From Ruminococcus flavefaciens (lineage in GTDB: Bacteria > Bacillota > Clostridia > Oscillospirales > Ruminococcaceae): a stretch of DNA of 64,000 nucleotides. A model generated the notes under the pieces. It was given only the letters and a program-made list of their open reading frames with translations. It was not told where the DNA came from and ran no database searches. A program made the translations under genes and the position numbers. The stretch is from contig CACWHY010000005.1 in assembly GCA_902760805.1 (NCBI GenBank), positions 1-64,000 of the forward strand. Reading direction: 5' to 3'. Shown here piece by piece: positions 20,935 to 30,093 of the stretch (its first letter is position 1; each line of letters opens with the position of its first letter).

Positions 20935-23900
20935 CAGTTCTCAACGATCAGCTGCTTTAACAGGATCAGGTCAAAGGTGTTGATCTTATTGTCCTTGCAA
21001 AGATCTGCGTTTCGCCAGCTGGTAAGCTCGTCGCTGGCACGGATCAGCCACTTCTGGAGCATTACTGCGTCGGCGATGTTCACATCTCTGTCCAGATTGC
21101 AGTCGCCTATCAGGTCCTCACTCTCACCGGAAAGACTTACGCTGAGCCAGTCAAGGTTGAACAGATAGCCCTCGCCGCCCTTGAACACCAGGTACAGGTC
21201 ATTGACGCCGGAGGTCTTCTCAATGGAGCACTTCTGAGTTGCCCATGTCTGCCAGCCCCCTGTGGAGCGAACGTCCATGCTGCCGATCAGCTTTCCCTCG
21301 GGAGAGCCCAGATGCACCTCGATAGTGCCGCTGCTGCTGTTTGCTCCCACACGGAAATTCACAGCCTCGGCACCGCTGCCGAAATTCACACCGCTGAAGC
21401 CGATGTAGTCGCCGTTTTCGATGTAGCCAACATCCTTGCCGCCATCGCTGCAATCCTCTGTGTTGATGCCGGACTGAACAGTGTAGTCCTCGGCCTCGAT
21501 GCGAGTTCCCACCGGAGCAGGCTCGCCGGTGACAGTGACCTTGCATCTTGCGGTGAACTGCTTGTCGCTGGGCTCAAGTGTCCTTGCGATGATTTCGGCT
21601 GTGCCGGAAGAATGGGCTGTTACGTTGCCCTTTGCGTCAACGGAAGCCACCAGAGGGTCTGAGGAGGTCCACAGTACCACCTTATCCGTGGCGTTGTCCG
21701 GGTAAACTGAGGCGTTGATCTTTGCGGAGTCTCCTGCGTCCAGGGCAAGGCTCTCCTTGTCAAGACGGATCCCCTCCACATTCACACGGGAGCCGTTCAG
21801 CTTCCACTTGGCCTGGATCCTCTGGTTGTACTCAGGCATGATGAAGGTGGAAATCGTGCCGTCGCCGCTTACAGGTGTGACGTCCATTGCGTCGATACCA
21901 ACCTGCCAGCCTTCAAATGTGTAGCCGGGACGAGACTTAGCATCGATGGTTACCAGCTCGCCGGGCTTGTGGTGCTCCACCAGAACAGTTCCCATGGAGT
22001 CGCCCACGTTGCTGATGACCAGCACACGCTCCTTTGCACGGTTGATCCTTACAAGGTGCATATCTCTTGCGCCAACTGCCTCCAGCTTTGTGGAGCCGGC
22101 CGGCTCTAAGCGGAACACCAGGAGCTGGTCAAGATCATAGCCCTCAAGTATCTTCACACGAACTGTTTTGCCGGTATCGCCGGCGCTGAATTTAACGTGG
22201 GGGCTGTCCACGAAGGCGAAGTCCTTATCCGGCTGGGCATCGCCTGCAACAGGTGTCACCTCGAACTCCATATCGCCGTCAGCAGGCTTGCTCAGCTTCA
22301 GCTCAAGGTCGATCACATCGCCGGGCTTTGCGGAGGAATTGAGCTTTGCAAAGCTGAGATTTACGTCCTCAGTCAGCCCGAGGCTGGCGTTGTAGCCCAC
22401 CTCAGTCTTTGGGTAGACCGCATAGGCGCCTCTGTTCACGCCGTTATCGCCGGAGCCGATCGCAGGGCTGCCTTCTCTGAGAGTGAAATCTCCGGAGGCC
22501 GGATCTGTGAACATAGGATCCTTGGCCAGGTTGGACTTGACGCCGGTCTGAGCGTTGAATTTATCCACAGTTATGGCCGGCTGTGAGGGATCCATATAGC
22601 GCACATAGGCTTCCTTCCTGGGAGAATACCACAGATTGCTGCGGAAATTATGAGTGCCGCCGCCCTTTAGGTCGATGCCGTGCCACTGGTGGAAGCCGTT
22701 GACCGTGGTCTCCTTAACGAGGATCCCCAGAGTATCGCTGCTGCCATACATACTGTTCCCGTCCTCATAGGCGATGTTGTTGAGCACATCGTTGTTGTAG
22801 GAGCGGTCCAGAGAAATGCCGTTTTTCAGGTTGTAGGCAACGTTGTTCACCCACCTTGCATCCCAGGTGGAGCCCGTATCCCAGAAGGCTGAGAACAGGC
22901 CGGATTCTATGCGCTGTGCCGGGAAATCCGTGAAGTGCTCCGGGTCAGCCGGCATACGCTTGTTTGCGTCAAGGGGACGGTTGTAGACGATGTTCTCGTA
23001 AGCCCAGTTTCTTGTACACTCGGACTCGTTGAACATGAAATATGCCGTGTTATAAGAAACGTTTCTGACTGCGGTGAAGTCCCTAACGCTGATGTCCAGC
23101 CAGATCGTGCCGCCGTTGACAGATCCGCCGGAATAGTTGAAGGCAAAGGCATTGTTCCGGTTGCCGTCGGCTCTTCCGCCCAAAGTTGAGGACTCCGCAC
23201 CGCCTGCTCCTGCGTTTTTGCCGATACCTCCGATGAAGGTGTTCTCGGAGATGATACTGTTCTGAGTGTGGTTGTCGTAGCAGAGGGTTTCTCCGTAGAC
23301 GCTCTGGAAGTAGTTGTTGCGGATAACGTTATCGGGACCCGCTACGGGGATCGTAACGTCCGGGCGGTAAACTCCCTGATTTGACCATGTCCAGGGCGCA
23401 TTATAGACGCAGCCTGTGTTTTTGAACTGATTGTTCAGCACAACATTGCCCTTGCCCATGATGTTGATAGTGCTGCGGGCGTATTTGTAGTCCTCGAAGA
23501 CAAATCCCTCGATCCAGACGTAATCTCTGCCGAAAAGGTCAAAAACGTCGGTGAGCTGGTTTTTCCTTCCTGCAATGGAATACTCTATGCCGGCATTGTC
23601 GTAGTGCTGCACCTCGTCCTCACGCCAGCCTGTGTCCTGGAGCCACTGTGCCCTTACCTGGGGAGTTACGGTCGATCCGTCGAAAACGTCCTTGTGCTTG
23701 ATGATGACCTTTCCAATGTCTGAGGTCTTCTCAGGCCGGAAAACGATCATGGCATCCTCTCTGCCGGACTCCTTGGGCTTGATGGAGTCCTCGATGTAGG
23801 TGCCGGGACGGATAAGGACGGTGGTGCCGGCGGTGGCCTCCTCCGCTGCCTTTTTTATGGAGCGGTATGGGCTTTCTGAGGAGCCGTTTCCGGTATAGTC

Positions 23901-24062
23901 GTTTCCGTTTTCCGCAACGTAGAGCACTCTTCCGCTCACATCTGCTGCCCTTGCGCTGGAAAGCCTGGCTATCCCGTTATAGGGCGCCAAGAGCATAGGC
24001 ACCATTGCCAGACTGAGCAGTCCCCCTTTGCGGAAACGAAGAGCTTTTCTTTGTTTTTTCAT
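20934..24062 (-). CDS. Cellulosomal beta-helix pectinase-like protein with Big2, CBM6 and dockerin
   Basis: This 1042-aa secreted protein has a signal peptide, then a right-handed beta-helix (about 45-570) opening LYVAENGNDYTGNGSSESPY as in PL9 pectate lyases. Short repeats NVVLNNQF, NVIRNNYF and NSIISENTF mark the coils. A Calx-beta-like module (about 590-690), a short Listeria/Bacteroides repeat (RPGYTFEGW), a Big2 domain (about 765-850), a CBM6 (about 853-976, RIEAEDY) and a dockerin (985-1042) follow. The enzyme probably cleaves homogalacturonan or a related pectin; PL family and catalytic residues are not proven. The ATG at 24062 follows AAAGGAAAGAG. It diverges from a hybrid regulator. 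Confidence 0.85.
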   Translation of the reverse strand: MKKQRKALRFRKGGLLSLAMVPMLLAPYNGIARLSSARAADVSGRVLYVAENGNDYTGNGSSESPYRSIKKAAEEATAGTTVLIRPGTYIEDSIKPKESGREDAMIVFRPEKTSDIGKVIIKHKDVFDGSTVTPQVRAQWLQDTGWREDEVQHYDNAGIEYSIAGRKNQLTDVFDLFGRDYVWIEGFVFEDYKYARSTINIMGKGNVVLNNQFKNTGCVYNAPWTWSNQGVYRPDVTIPVAGPDNVIRNNYFQSVYGETLCYDNHTQNSIISENTFIGGIGKNAGAGGAESSTLGGRADGNRNNAFAFNYSGGSVNGGTIWLDISVRDFTAVRNVSYNTAYFMFNESECTRNWAYENIVYNRPLDANKRMPADPEHFTDFPAQRIESGLFSAFWDTGSTWDARWVNNVAYNLKNGISLDRSYNNDVLNNIAYEDGNSMYGSSDTLGILVKETTVNGFHQWHGIDLKGGGTHNFRSNLWYSPRKEAYVRYMDPSQPAITVDKFNAQTGVKSNLAKDPMFTDPASGDFTLREGSPAIGSGDNGVNRGAYAVYPKTEVGYNASLGLTEDVNLSFAKLNSSAKPGDVIDLELKLSKPADGDMEFEVTPVAGDAQPDKDFAFVDSPHVKFSAGDTGKTVRVKILEGYDLDQLLVFRLEPAGSTKLEAVGARDMHLVRINRAKERVLVISNVGDSMGTVLVEHHKPGELVTIDAKSRPGYTFEGWQVGIDAMDVTPVSGDGTISTFIMPEYNQRIQAKWKLNGSRVNVEGIRLDKESLALDAGDSAKINASVYPDNATDKVVLWTSSDPLVASVDAKGNVTAHSSGTAEIIARTLEPSDKQFTARCKVTVTGEPAPVGTRIEAEDYTVQSGINTEDCSDGGKDVGYIENGDYIGFSGVNFGSGAEAVNFRVGANSSSGTIEVHLGSPEGKLIGSMDVRSTGGWQTWATQKCSIEKTSGVNDLYLVFKGGEGYLFNLDWLSVSLSGESEDLIGDCNLDRDVNIADAVMLQKWLIRASDELTSWRNADLCKDNKINTFDLILLKQLIVEN

Positions 24063-24126
24063 TTTTCTCTTTCCTTTCAAAATTTCCAAATTTCCCCTGA
24101 TCTTAGCATAAAGCCCTCTCATAAAT

Positions 24127-24155
24127 AGTATAAACGAGATCCTCCGGAGATTCAA
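24127..24155 (-). promoter_or_regulatory. Promoter of the beta-helix lyase gene
   Basis: On the minus strand: TTGAAT (24155-24150), a 17-nt spacer, TATACT (24132-24127). Confidence 0.55.
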
Positions 24156-24219
24156 GGCCTTATTGTTGCAAGGTGGAAGATAATTGCACATAGAGCTCTA
24201 GAAGATATGTCATAAAGTC

Positions 24220-24248
24220 TTGCGTTTTAGTTCACAATATGCTATAAT
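24220..24248 (+). promoter_or_regulatory. Promoter of the hybrid regulator gene
   Basis: TTGCGT (24220-24225), a 17-nt spacer, TATAAT (24243-24248). Confidence 0.65.
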
Positions 24249-24270
24249 CATAAAAAGGAGATGTGGACAT

Positions 24271-26049
24271 ATGAAGAAAAGACTGACTGTTGGAGTTATC
24301 ACGGCGGAATGCTACCGTGAATACATCTCAGAAATGATCTGCGGCATCATCGCTCAGAGCGAGCGTGCAGGCTGCAATGTGATAGTTCTTGCTGCAAGGA
24401 ATAATTTCCAGGAGCCGGTATATCCCCATGTTTTGCATGAGTTCGAGCTTTTCCGGCTTATCCTCGATCCTGCCTTCGACGGCTTTATCTACGACCAGAA
24501 TGCCTTCGCCAACAGCAGTATCCAGAAAAAGCTGGACGACCTGCTCCGGCGCACAGGAAAGCCTGTTATGATGCTTGACGCAGGTGAGCACCCGTTTTTT
24601 GAGAACACCATTTCCCATGACCCGGAGGAATTCGCCATGCTGGTGGAGCACATGATCCAGGTCCACGGCCACAAAAAGATCTACTGTCTTACCGGTCCCA
24701 AGGGTATGCCCCAGGCCGAGGACCGGCTTGAGGCATATTTCCATGTGATGAAGCGCAACGGGCTGTACTGCGATGAGAGCTACTGCGCATACGGTGATTT
24801 CTGGCGTGATGCTCCCGTAAAGTACGCCCAGAGGCTGATCAGCGGCGAGCTGGCTATGCCCCAGGCCGTGGTATGTGCCAATGACGTTATGGCCGATGCC
24901 CTTATTGCTGCACTGGAGAAGGCCGGTATCAGAGTTCCGCAGGATCTGGCGGTCACGGGCTTTGACGGCTGTCTTGAGCCCGATGACGTTCTCAGCGATG
25001 TCAGCCTGACAAGCTATCCCCACAGCTGCTATCAGCTTGGCGCAGACGCATTCAGGCGGCTCTACACTATCATGACCGGAAGAAGCTGCCGCAGGGCTCC
25101 CACTAAGCACAGCCGGATCCAGATCGGCCGGAGCTGCGGCTGTATCCCTGTACATGATCAAAACGAGGGCAGCCGCAGAGAAAAACGGCTGATCTTCAGG
25201 CACAGAGAGTGGTTTTACCACAGCGAGGTGCTGTTCGAGCTTATGCACACCGAGTCGCTGAACGACTTGCTCCTCCTGCTGGCCAGCCGAATATACCTGG
25301 TCTGCCATTGGGCGCACTTCCGGGTCTTCCTGAATGACAGCTTCCTTAGCAATGTTAGCAGCGAGGTACAGCTGCCTCCCAACAAAAACTGCTGCCAGGT
25401 GCTATGGACCGACAGAGCCGGCAGGAGCAGCGGTATCTCAGACCTCCCCATGAAGCAGTCTGAGATCATCTCATTTTTGACCGAGGAGCCAAGCCACCCT
25501 GCCGCCTACTATCTTTCTCCCCTGCACATGAACGAGCGGCAATTCGGCATAGCTGCCCTCTCCTTCGGAAGACTGGCCTGCTGTTATCAGCCGGAATACT
25601 GCACTCTGATAAGCTATATCTGCCTTGCCTTGGACAGGCTGGAGGAAAGAGCTGCCCTCAGCCGTCAGAGCCCGGTCAGCATCAAGGATGAGGAAAACCC
25701 CCAGCTCTACCGGCAGCTCTTGCAGCTTCGCCAGGAAATGACTGAGTATCCTGAGGCAAGCTGGAGCGTTCCGGAGCTCTGTCTGCGCACCAATGTCAGC
25801 AGGAGCTATCTGCAAAGAATGTACAAAAAATACTTCGGAAAGAGCATTTTCGAGGAGCTGATCCAGTTCCGCCTGAAAAAAGCAAAGGAGCTGCTGAGCA
25901 GCACCGACTTCACCATATCACAGATAGCCGAAATGTGCGGCTATGCCACCTACGCACATTTCGCAAAACAGTTCAAGGCCTGCGAGGGCGTCACCCTCTC
26001 CGAATACAGAAAAAAGTTCGGAAAAGCTGAACAAACAAAAAGATCCTGA
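24271..26049 (+). CDS. Substrate-binding-domain/AraC hybrid transcription regulator
   Basis: This 592-aa protein has a periplasmic-binding-protein-like sensor of the LacI type (about 5-290, with VGVITAECYREY, CANDVMADALIAAL and DLAVTGFDG) but no N-terminal LacI HTH. A middle region (about 300-470) of unknown fold follows. A C-terminal AraC double HTH (about 485-585) contains CLRTNVSRSYLQRMYKKYFG and ISQIAEMCGYATYAHFAKQF. The layout is that of XylR-like regulators in which sugar binding drives AraC-type activation. The ATG at 24271 follows AAAGGAGATG. Divergence from the beta-helix lyase suggests that gene as its target. Confidence 0.88.
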   Translation: MKKRLTVGVITAECYREYISEMICGIIAQSERAGCNVIVLAARNNFQEPVYPHVLHEFELFRLILDPAFDGFIYDQNAFANSSIQKKLDDLLRRTGKPVMMLDAGEHPFFENTISHDPEEFAMLVEHMIQVHGHKKIYCLTGPKGMPQAEDRLEAYFHVMKRNGLYCDESYCAYGDFWRDAPVKYAQRLISGELAMPQAVVCANDVMADALIAALEKAGIRVPQDLAVTGFDGCLEPDDVLSDVSLTSYPHSCYQLGADAFRRLYTIMTGRSCRRAPTKHSRIQIGRSCGCIPVHDQNEGSRREKRLIFRHREWFYHSEVLFELMHTESLNDLLLLLASRIYLVCHWAHFRVFLNDSFLSNVSSEVQLPPNKNCCQVLWTDRAGRSSGISDLPMKQSEIISFLTEEPSHPAAYYLSPLHMNERQFGIAALSFGRLACCYQPEYCTLISYICLALDRLEERAALSRQSPVSIKDEENPQLYRQLLQLRQEMTEYPEASWSVPELCLRTNVSRSYLQRMYKKYFGKSIFEELIQFRLKKAKELLSSTDFTISQIAEMCGYATYAHFAKQFKACEGVTLSEYRKKFGKAEQTKRS

Positions 26050-26079
26050 CAAGCCCTAAGACCTGTCAGGATCTCATTT
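26041..26079 (+). terminator. Terminator overlapping the regulator stop codon
   Basis: AGATCCTGACA and TGTCAGGATCT form an 11-bp stem around 12 nt, followed by CATTTTT. The left arm contains the TGA stop. Confidence 0.85.
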
Positions 26080-26105
26080 TTATGCGATTTATAGCCGTTT
26101 AGCTA

Positions 26106-27104
26106 TTACTTCATAGCCTCTTCAACAGCAACTGCACAAGCAACTGTTGCACCAACCATCGGGTTGTTGCCCATGCCGATGAGTCCCATCATCTCAACGT
26201 GAGCGGGAACTGAAGAAGAACCAGCGAACTGAGCATCAGAGTGCATACGTCCCATAGTATCTGTCATACCGTAGGAAGCAGGACCTGCTGCCATGTTATC
26301 GGGGTGGAGAGTACGTCCTGTACCGCCGCCGGAAGCAACTGAGAAGTACTTCTTGCCAGCGTCTGTACGCTCCTTCTTATATGTACCTGCAACGGGGTGC
26401 TGGAAACGTGTGGGGTTAGTTGAGTTACCTGTGATAGAAACGTCAACGTTCTCCTTCCACATGATAGCAACGCCCTCTGTTACGTCGTTTGCGCCGTAGC
26501 AGTTTACCTTAGCACGGAGGCCGTTGGAGTAAGCCTTGCGGAATACTTCCTTTACCTCGCCTGTGTGGTAATCCATCTCTGTCTCAACGTATGTGAAGCC
26601 GTTGATACGAGCGATGATCTGAGCTGCGTCCTTACCAAGACCGTTGAGGATAACTCTCAGGGGCTTCTGACGAACCTTGTTAGCCTTCTCAGCGATACCG
26701 ATAGCGCCCTCAGCAGCAGCGAAGGACTCGTGGCCAGCCAGGAATGCGAAGCACTCTGTGTCTTCCTCAAGGAGCATCTTGCCCAGGTTACCGTGGCCAA
26801 GACCTACCTTACGCTGGTCAGCAACTGAGCCGGGGATACAGAAGGACTGAAGTCCCTCACCGATAGCAGCAGCAGCGTCAGCAGCCTTTGTACAGCCCTT
26901 CTTGATAGCGATAGCGCAGCCTACTGTGTAAGCCCACTTAGCGTTCTCGAAGCAGATAGGCTGGATGCCCTCTACCAGCTTGTAGATGTCAAGACCCTTT
27001 TCCTTGCAGACGTCAGCGCACTCTTCGATAGACTTGATGCCGTACTGCTCAAGAACAGCAAGGATCTGCTTTTCTCTTCTCTCATATGATTCAAATAAAG
27101 CCAT
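26106..27104 (-). CDS. GGGtGRT family protein
   Basis: This 332-aa protein contains the diagnostic ASGGGTGRTLHPDN at about residue 260, together with the conserved FAFLAGHESFAAAEG and NGFTYVETEMDYHTGEV. The family is known only as a strongly conserved partner of a NifU-like scaffold in clostridia. Its biochemical role is unknown. It has no signal or membrane segment. It follows the scaffold gene by 13 nt in one operon with an AAGGAGG site. Codon choice looks strongly biased, as in highly expressed genes. A role in iron-sulfur assembly is inferred from context. Confidence 0.88.
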   Translation of the reverse strand: MALFESYERREKQILAVLEQYGIKSIEECADVCKEKGLDIYKLVEGIQPICFENAKWAYTVGCAIAIKKGCTKAADAAAAIGEGLQSFCIPGSVADQRKVGLGHGNLGKMLLEEDTECFAFLAGHESFAAAEGAIGIAEKANKVRQKPLRVILNGLGKDAAQIIARINGFTYVETEMDYHTGEVKEVFRKAYSNGLRAKVNCYGANDVTEGVAIMWKENVDVSITGNSTNPTRFQHPVAGTYKKERTDAGKKYFSVASGGGTGRTLHPDNMAAGPASYGMTDTMGRMHSDAQFAGSSSVPAHVEMMGLIGMGNNPMVGATVACAVAVEEAMK

Positions 27105-27117
27105 TTTCTAATCCTCC

Positions 27118-27810
27118 TTATTCCTTTCTGGGGTCTACGATCTTAACAGCGTCGTCAACTCTTCCGTACTGGCCCTGAGCCTTCTCGAAAGCAGTGTTAG
27201 CGTCGTCGCCGGCCTTGATGAAGTCCATCATCTTGCCGAAGTTAACGAACTTATAGCCGATGATCTCGTCGTCCTCATTGAGAGCAAGGCCAGTGATATA
27301 GCCGTCTGTCATCTCAAGGTAACGGGGACCCTTAGCAAGTGTGCCGTAAAGTGTGCCGACCTGTGAACGGAGGCCCTTACCGAGGTCCTCAAGGCCAGCG
27401 CCTACTACCAGACCGCCCTCAGAGAAAGCAGACTGTGAACGGCCGTAAACGATCTGGAGGAACAGCTCTCTCATAGCTGTGTTGATAGCATCACAAACAA
27501 GGTCAGTGTTAAGAGCCTCAAGGATAGTTCTGCCGGGGAGGATCTCAGCAGCCATAGCTGCGGAATGAGTCATACCGGAGCATCCGATAGTCTCTACCAG
27601 AGCCTCCTGGATAACGCCCTCTTTAACATTGAGTGTGAGCTTGCAGGTACCCTGCTGGGGAGCACACCAGCCGATGCCGTGTGTAAAGCCGGAAATGTCC
27701 TTGATCTCCTTGGCCTTTACCCACTTAGCCTCTTCCGGGATCGGAGCTGCGCCGTGAGCAACGCCCTGAGCGATAGGGCACATTGTTTCAACTTCGTGAG
27801 AATAGATCAT
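27118..27810 (-). CDS. NifU-like iron-sulfur scaffold protein
   Basis: This 230-aa protein belongs to the NifU N-terminal/IscU-like group. Cys residues lie at conserved positions in TMCPIAQG, IGWCAPQQGTC and ETIGCSGMTHSAAM. The core ATG (27810) has AGGAG at seven bases; longer upstream frames include the promoter. Unlike standard IscU it lacks neighbouring cysteine desulfurase or chaperone genes and is instead paired with the GGGtGRT gene. The protein probably holds or delivers an Fe-S cluster for that partner. This is inference. Confidence 0.85.
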   Translation of the reverse strand: MIYSHEVETMCPIAQGVAHGAAPIPEEAKWVKAKEIKDISGFTHGIGWCAPQQGTCKLTLNVKEGVIQEALVETIGCSGMTHSAAMAAEILPGRTILEALNTDLVCDAINTAMRELFLQIVYGRSQSAFSEGGLVVGAGLEDLGKGLRSQVGTLYGTLAKGPRYLEMTDGYITGLALNEDDEIIGYKFVNFGKMMDFIKAGDDANTAFEKAQGQYGRVDDAVKIVDPRKE

Positions 27811-27868
27811 ATGATTACTCCTTTCAGATATTAAGACGACTGCGTTTGCCGTCTCAGCATACAACTTC

Positions 27869-27897
27869 ATTATACAACATTTCCCGTGTTTATTCAA
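27869..27897 (-). promoter_or_regulatory. Promoter of the NifU-like/GGGtGRT operon
   Basis: On the minus strand: TTGAAT (27897-27892), a 17-nt spacer, TATAAT (27874-27869). Confidence 0.75.
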
Positions 27898-28014
27898 GGA
27901 GTTTGGGAAAATATTCACGATCTCATCGTTAGCATTTCCTAACCAAACGGAGCCGTGGCTTCCTCCATGTTTAGGGTATTTATCTTAGAAATGCGCCCTA
28001 TAACTTCCTCTCAC

Positions 28015-28043
28015 TTGCATTTTCGGGAAATATGTGTTATAAT
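28015..28043 (+). promoter_or_regulatory. Promoter of the topoisomerase operon
   Basis: TTGCAT (28015-28020), a 17-nt spacer, TATAAT (28038-28043). Confidence 0.75.
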
Positions 28044-28096
28044 AGTAAGGATTGGTCAAATCTAAGAAAGGAGCTCCGCCACCGTGCGGTATTATC

Positions 28097-30076
28097 ATGG
28101 CAAAGAAAAAGGATTACGGCAACGACAGTATCACCAGCCTAAAGGGTCCGGACAGAGTCCGCAAGCGCCCGGCTGTTATTTTTGGCTCTGACGGCCTTGA
28201 CGGCTGCGAGCATTCCGTTTTTGAGGTCATCTCAAACTCCATCGACGAGGCCAGAGCCGGCTTCGGCCAGAAGATCATCGTCACCCATTTCCGCAACCAC
28301 GATATCGAGGTGGAGGACTTCGGACGTGGCTGTCCTGTGGACTACAACAATGCCGAAAAGCGCTATAACTGGGAGCTTGTGTACTGCGAGCTCTACGCCG
28401 GAGGAAAGTATAACGCAGGCGGCGATAACTATGAGTTCTCACTGGGTCTGAACGGCCTGGGACTTTGCGCAACTCAGTATTCCTCCGACTTCATGGACGT
28501 TGAGGTAGTTCGTGACGGCTTCAAATACTCCCTCCACTTTGAGAAGGGCGAGAATATCGGCGGCCTCCAAAAGGAGCCCTGCAAGCGCAAGCAGACCGGC
28601 ACCAAAACTCGCTGGCGCCCAGATCTTGAGGTCTTCACCGACATTAACGTTTCCGATGAGTATTTCTTCGATATACTGAAAAGACAGGCTGTGGTCAACC
28701 CCGGCATCGTCTTCATTTTCCGCTCTGAAAATGAGTCGGGCGGCTTCGACGAGACAGAGTTCTTCTATGAGAACGGTATCGCAGACTACGTTGCTGAGAT
28801 CGCCGGCGAGGATCATCTCACCTCCATACAGCGCTGGACTACAGAGAAAAAAGGCCGTGACCGTGACGATAAGCCCGAATACAAGGTGAAATTCGATATA
28901 GCCCTCACCTTCTCAAATAAGGTCAAGAGGATCGAGCACTACCACAACTCCAGCTTCCTGGAGCACGGCGGCTCCCCTGCTGAGGCCGTGAAGAGGGCTC
29001 TTCCGGCACAGATCGACGCATATATCAAGTCCGTAAACGGCTATCAGAAAAACGAGAGCAAGATCAAGATCGAGGACGTAGAGGAGTGCCTGATCCTTGT
29101 TTCCTCAAACTTCTCAACTATCGCCTCCTACGCTAACCAGACCAAAAAGGCCATCACCAACAAGTTCATCCGTGAGGCTATGGTGGAGTTCCTCCGCCAC
29201 CAGCTGGAGATCTACTTCATCGAGAATCCCGATGAGGCTCAGAAGATCGCTGAGCAGGTGCTGATCAACAAGCGCTCCCGTGAGAACGCTGAGAAGGTCA
29301 GACTGAACGTGCGCAAGAAGCTCACCGGCAACATCGACCTGGCTAACAAGGTGGAGAAATTCGTTGACTGCCGAACAAAAGACGTTTCCAGAAGAGAGAT
29401 CTACATCGTGGAGGGCGACTCCGCTCTGGGCTCTGTAAAGCTGGCCAGAGATGCGGAATTCCAGGCAGTTATCCCCGTTCGAGGAAAGATCCTCAACTGC
29501 CTCAAGGCCGACTACACCAAGATTTTCAAGAGCGAGATCATTACCGACCTGATCAAGGTCTTGGGCTGCGGTGTGGAGATAAATTCCAAGGCCAACAAGG
29601 AGCTCTCCAACTTCAATATCGACAACTTCCGCTGGAGCAAGATCGTCATCTGTACCGATGCCGATGTGGACGGCTTCCAGATCAGAACACTGATCCTCAC
29701 AATGCTCTACAGGCTGACTCCCACCCTCATCAGCGAGGGCTATGTCTACATCGCTGAGTCTCCCCTGTTCGAGATCAACACCAAGGAGAAGACCTACTTC
29801 GCCTACACTGAGCAGGAGAAGGCCCGTATCCTTGAGGAGATTGGCGACAAAAAGCACACTATCCAGCGCTCGAAAGGTCTGGGTGAGAACGAGCCCGACA
29901 TGATGAGCCTGACAACTATGAATCCCGATACACGCCGCCTTATAAAAGTTACTGCCGAGGACATCACTCAGTCCGCTGAGATCTTCGAGATGCTCCTGGG
30001 CGATGACCTTCAGGGCCGAAAGGACTACATCTCAGAGTACGGCGCCGATTATCTGGAGCTTGCTGACATAAGCTGA
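28097..30076 (+). CDS. parE: Type IIA topoisomerase ATPase subunit, ParE-like (divergent)
   Basis: This 659-aa protein has a GHKL ATPase domain (ISNSIDEARAG, EVEDFGRGCP), a transducer, and a TOPRIM domain with EGDSALGS and TDADVDGFQIRT. Each signature departs from the usual form: GLNGLGLCATQYSS stands for the common GLHGVGxSVVNALS, and EGDSALGSVKLARD for EGDSAGGSAKQGRD. With its downstream partner it should form a heterotetrameric, ATP-driven topoisomerase, probably topoisomerase IV or a second gyrase-like enzyme. The ATG MAKKKDYG is chosen by homology. The AAAGGAG site is 23 nt upstream with a small hairpin between, and a TTG start further up is possible. Confidence 0.85.
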   Translation: MAKKKDYGNDSITSLKGPDRVRKRPAVIFGSDGLDGCEHSVFEVISNSIDEARAGFGQKIIVTHFRNHDIEVEDFGRGCPVDYNNAEKRYNWELVYCELYAGGKYNAGGDNYEFSLGLNGLGLCATQYSSDFMDVEVVRDGFKYSLHFEKGENIGGLQKEPCKRKQTGTKTRWRPDLEVFTDINVSDEYFFDILKRQAVVNPGIVFIFRSENESGGFDETEFFYENGIADYVAEIAGEDHLTSIQRWTTEKKGRDRDDKPEYKVKFDIALTFSNKVKRIEHYHNSSFLEHGGSPAEAVKRALPAQIDAYIKSVNGYQKNESKIKIEDVEECLILVSSNFSTIASYANQTKKAITNKFIREAMVEFLRHQLEIYFIENPDEAQKIAEQVLINKRSRENAEKVRLNVRKKLTGNIDLANKVEKFVDCRTKDVSRREIYIVEGDSALGSVKLARDAEFQAVIPVRGKILNCLKADYTKIFKSEIITDLIKVLGCGVEINSKANKELSNFNIDNFRWSKIVICTDADVDGFQIRTLILTMLYRLTPTLISEGYVYIAESPLFEINTKEKTYFAYTEQEKARILEEIGDKKHTIQRSKGLGENEPDMMSLTTMNPDTRRLIKVTAEDITQSAEIFEMLLGDDLQGRKDYISEYGADYLELADIS

Positions 30077-30093
30077 CCTATAAGGAGAAGAAA

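Noticed and set aside
27898..28014. Possible riboswitch between the NifU-like and topoisomerase operons
   Set aside because: Only short imperfect stems are seen and the segment lies upstream of the +1 region of both promoters.
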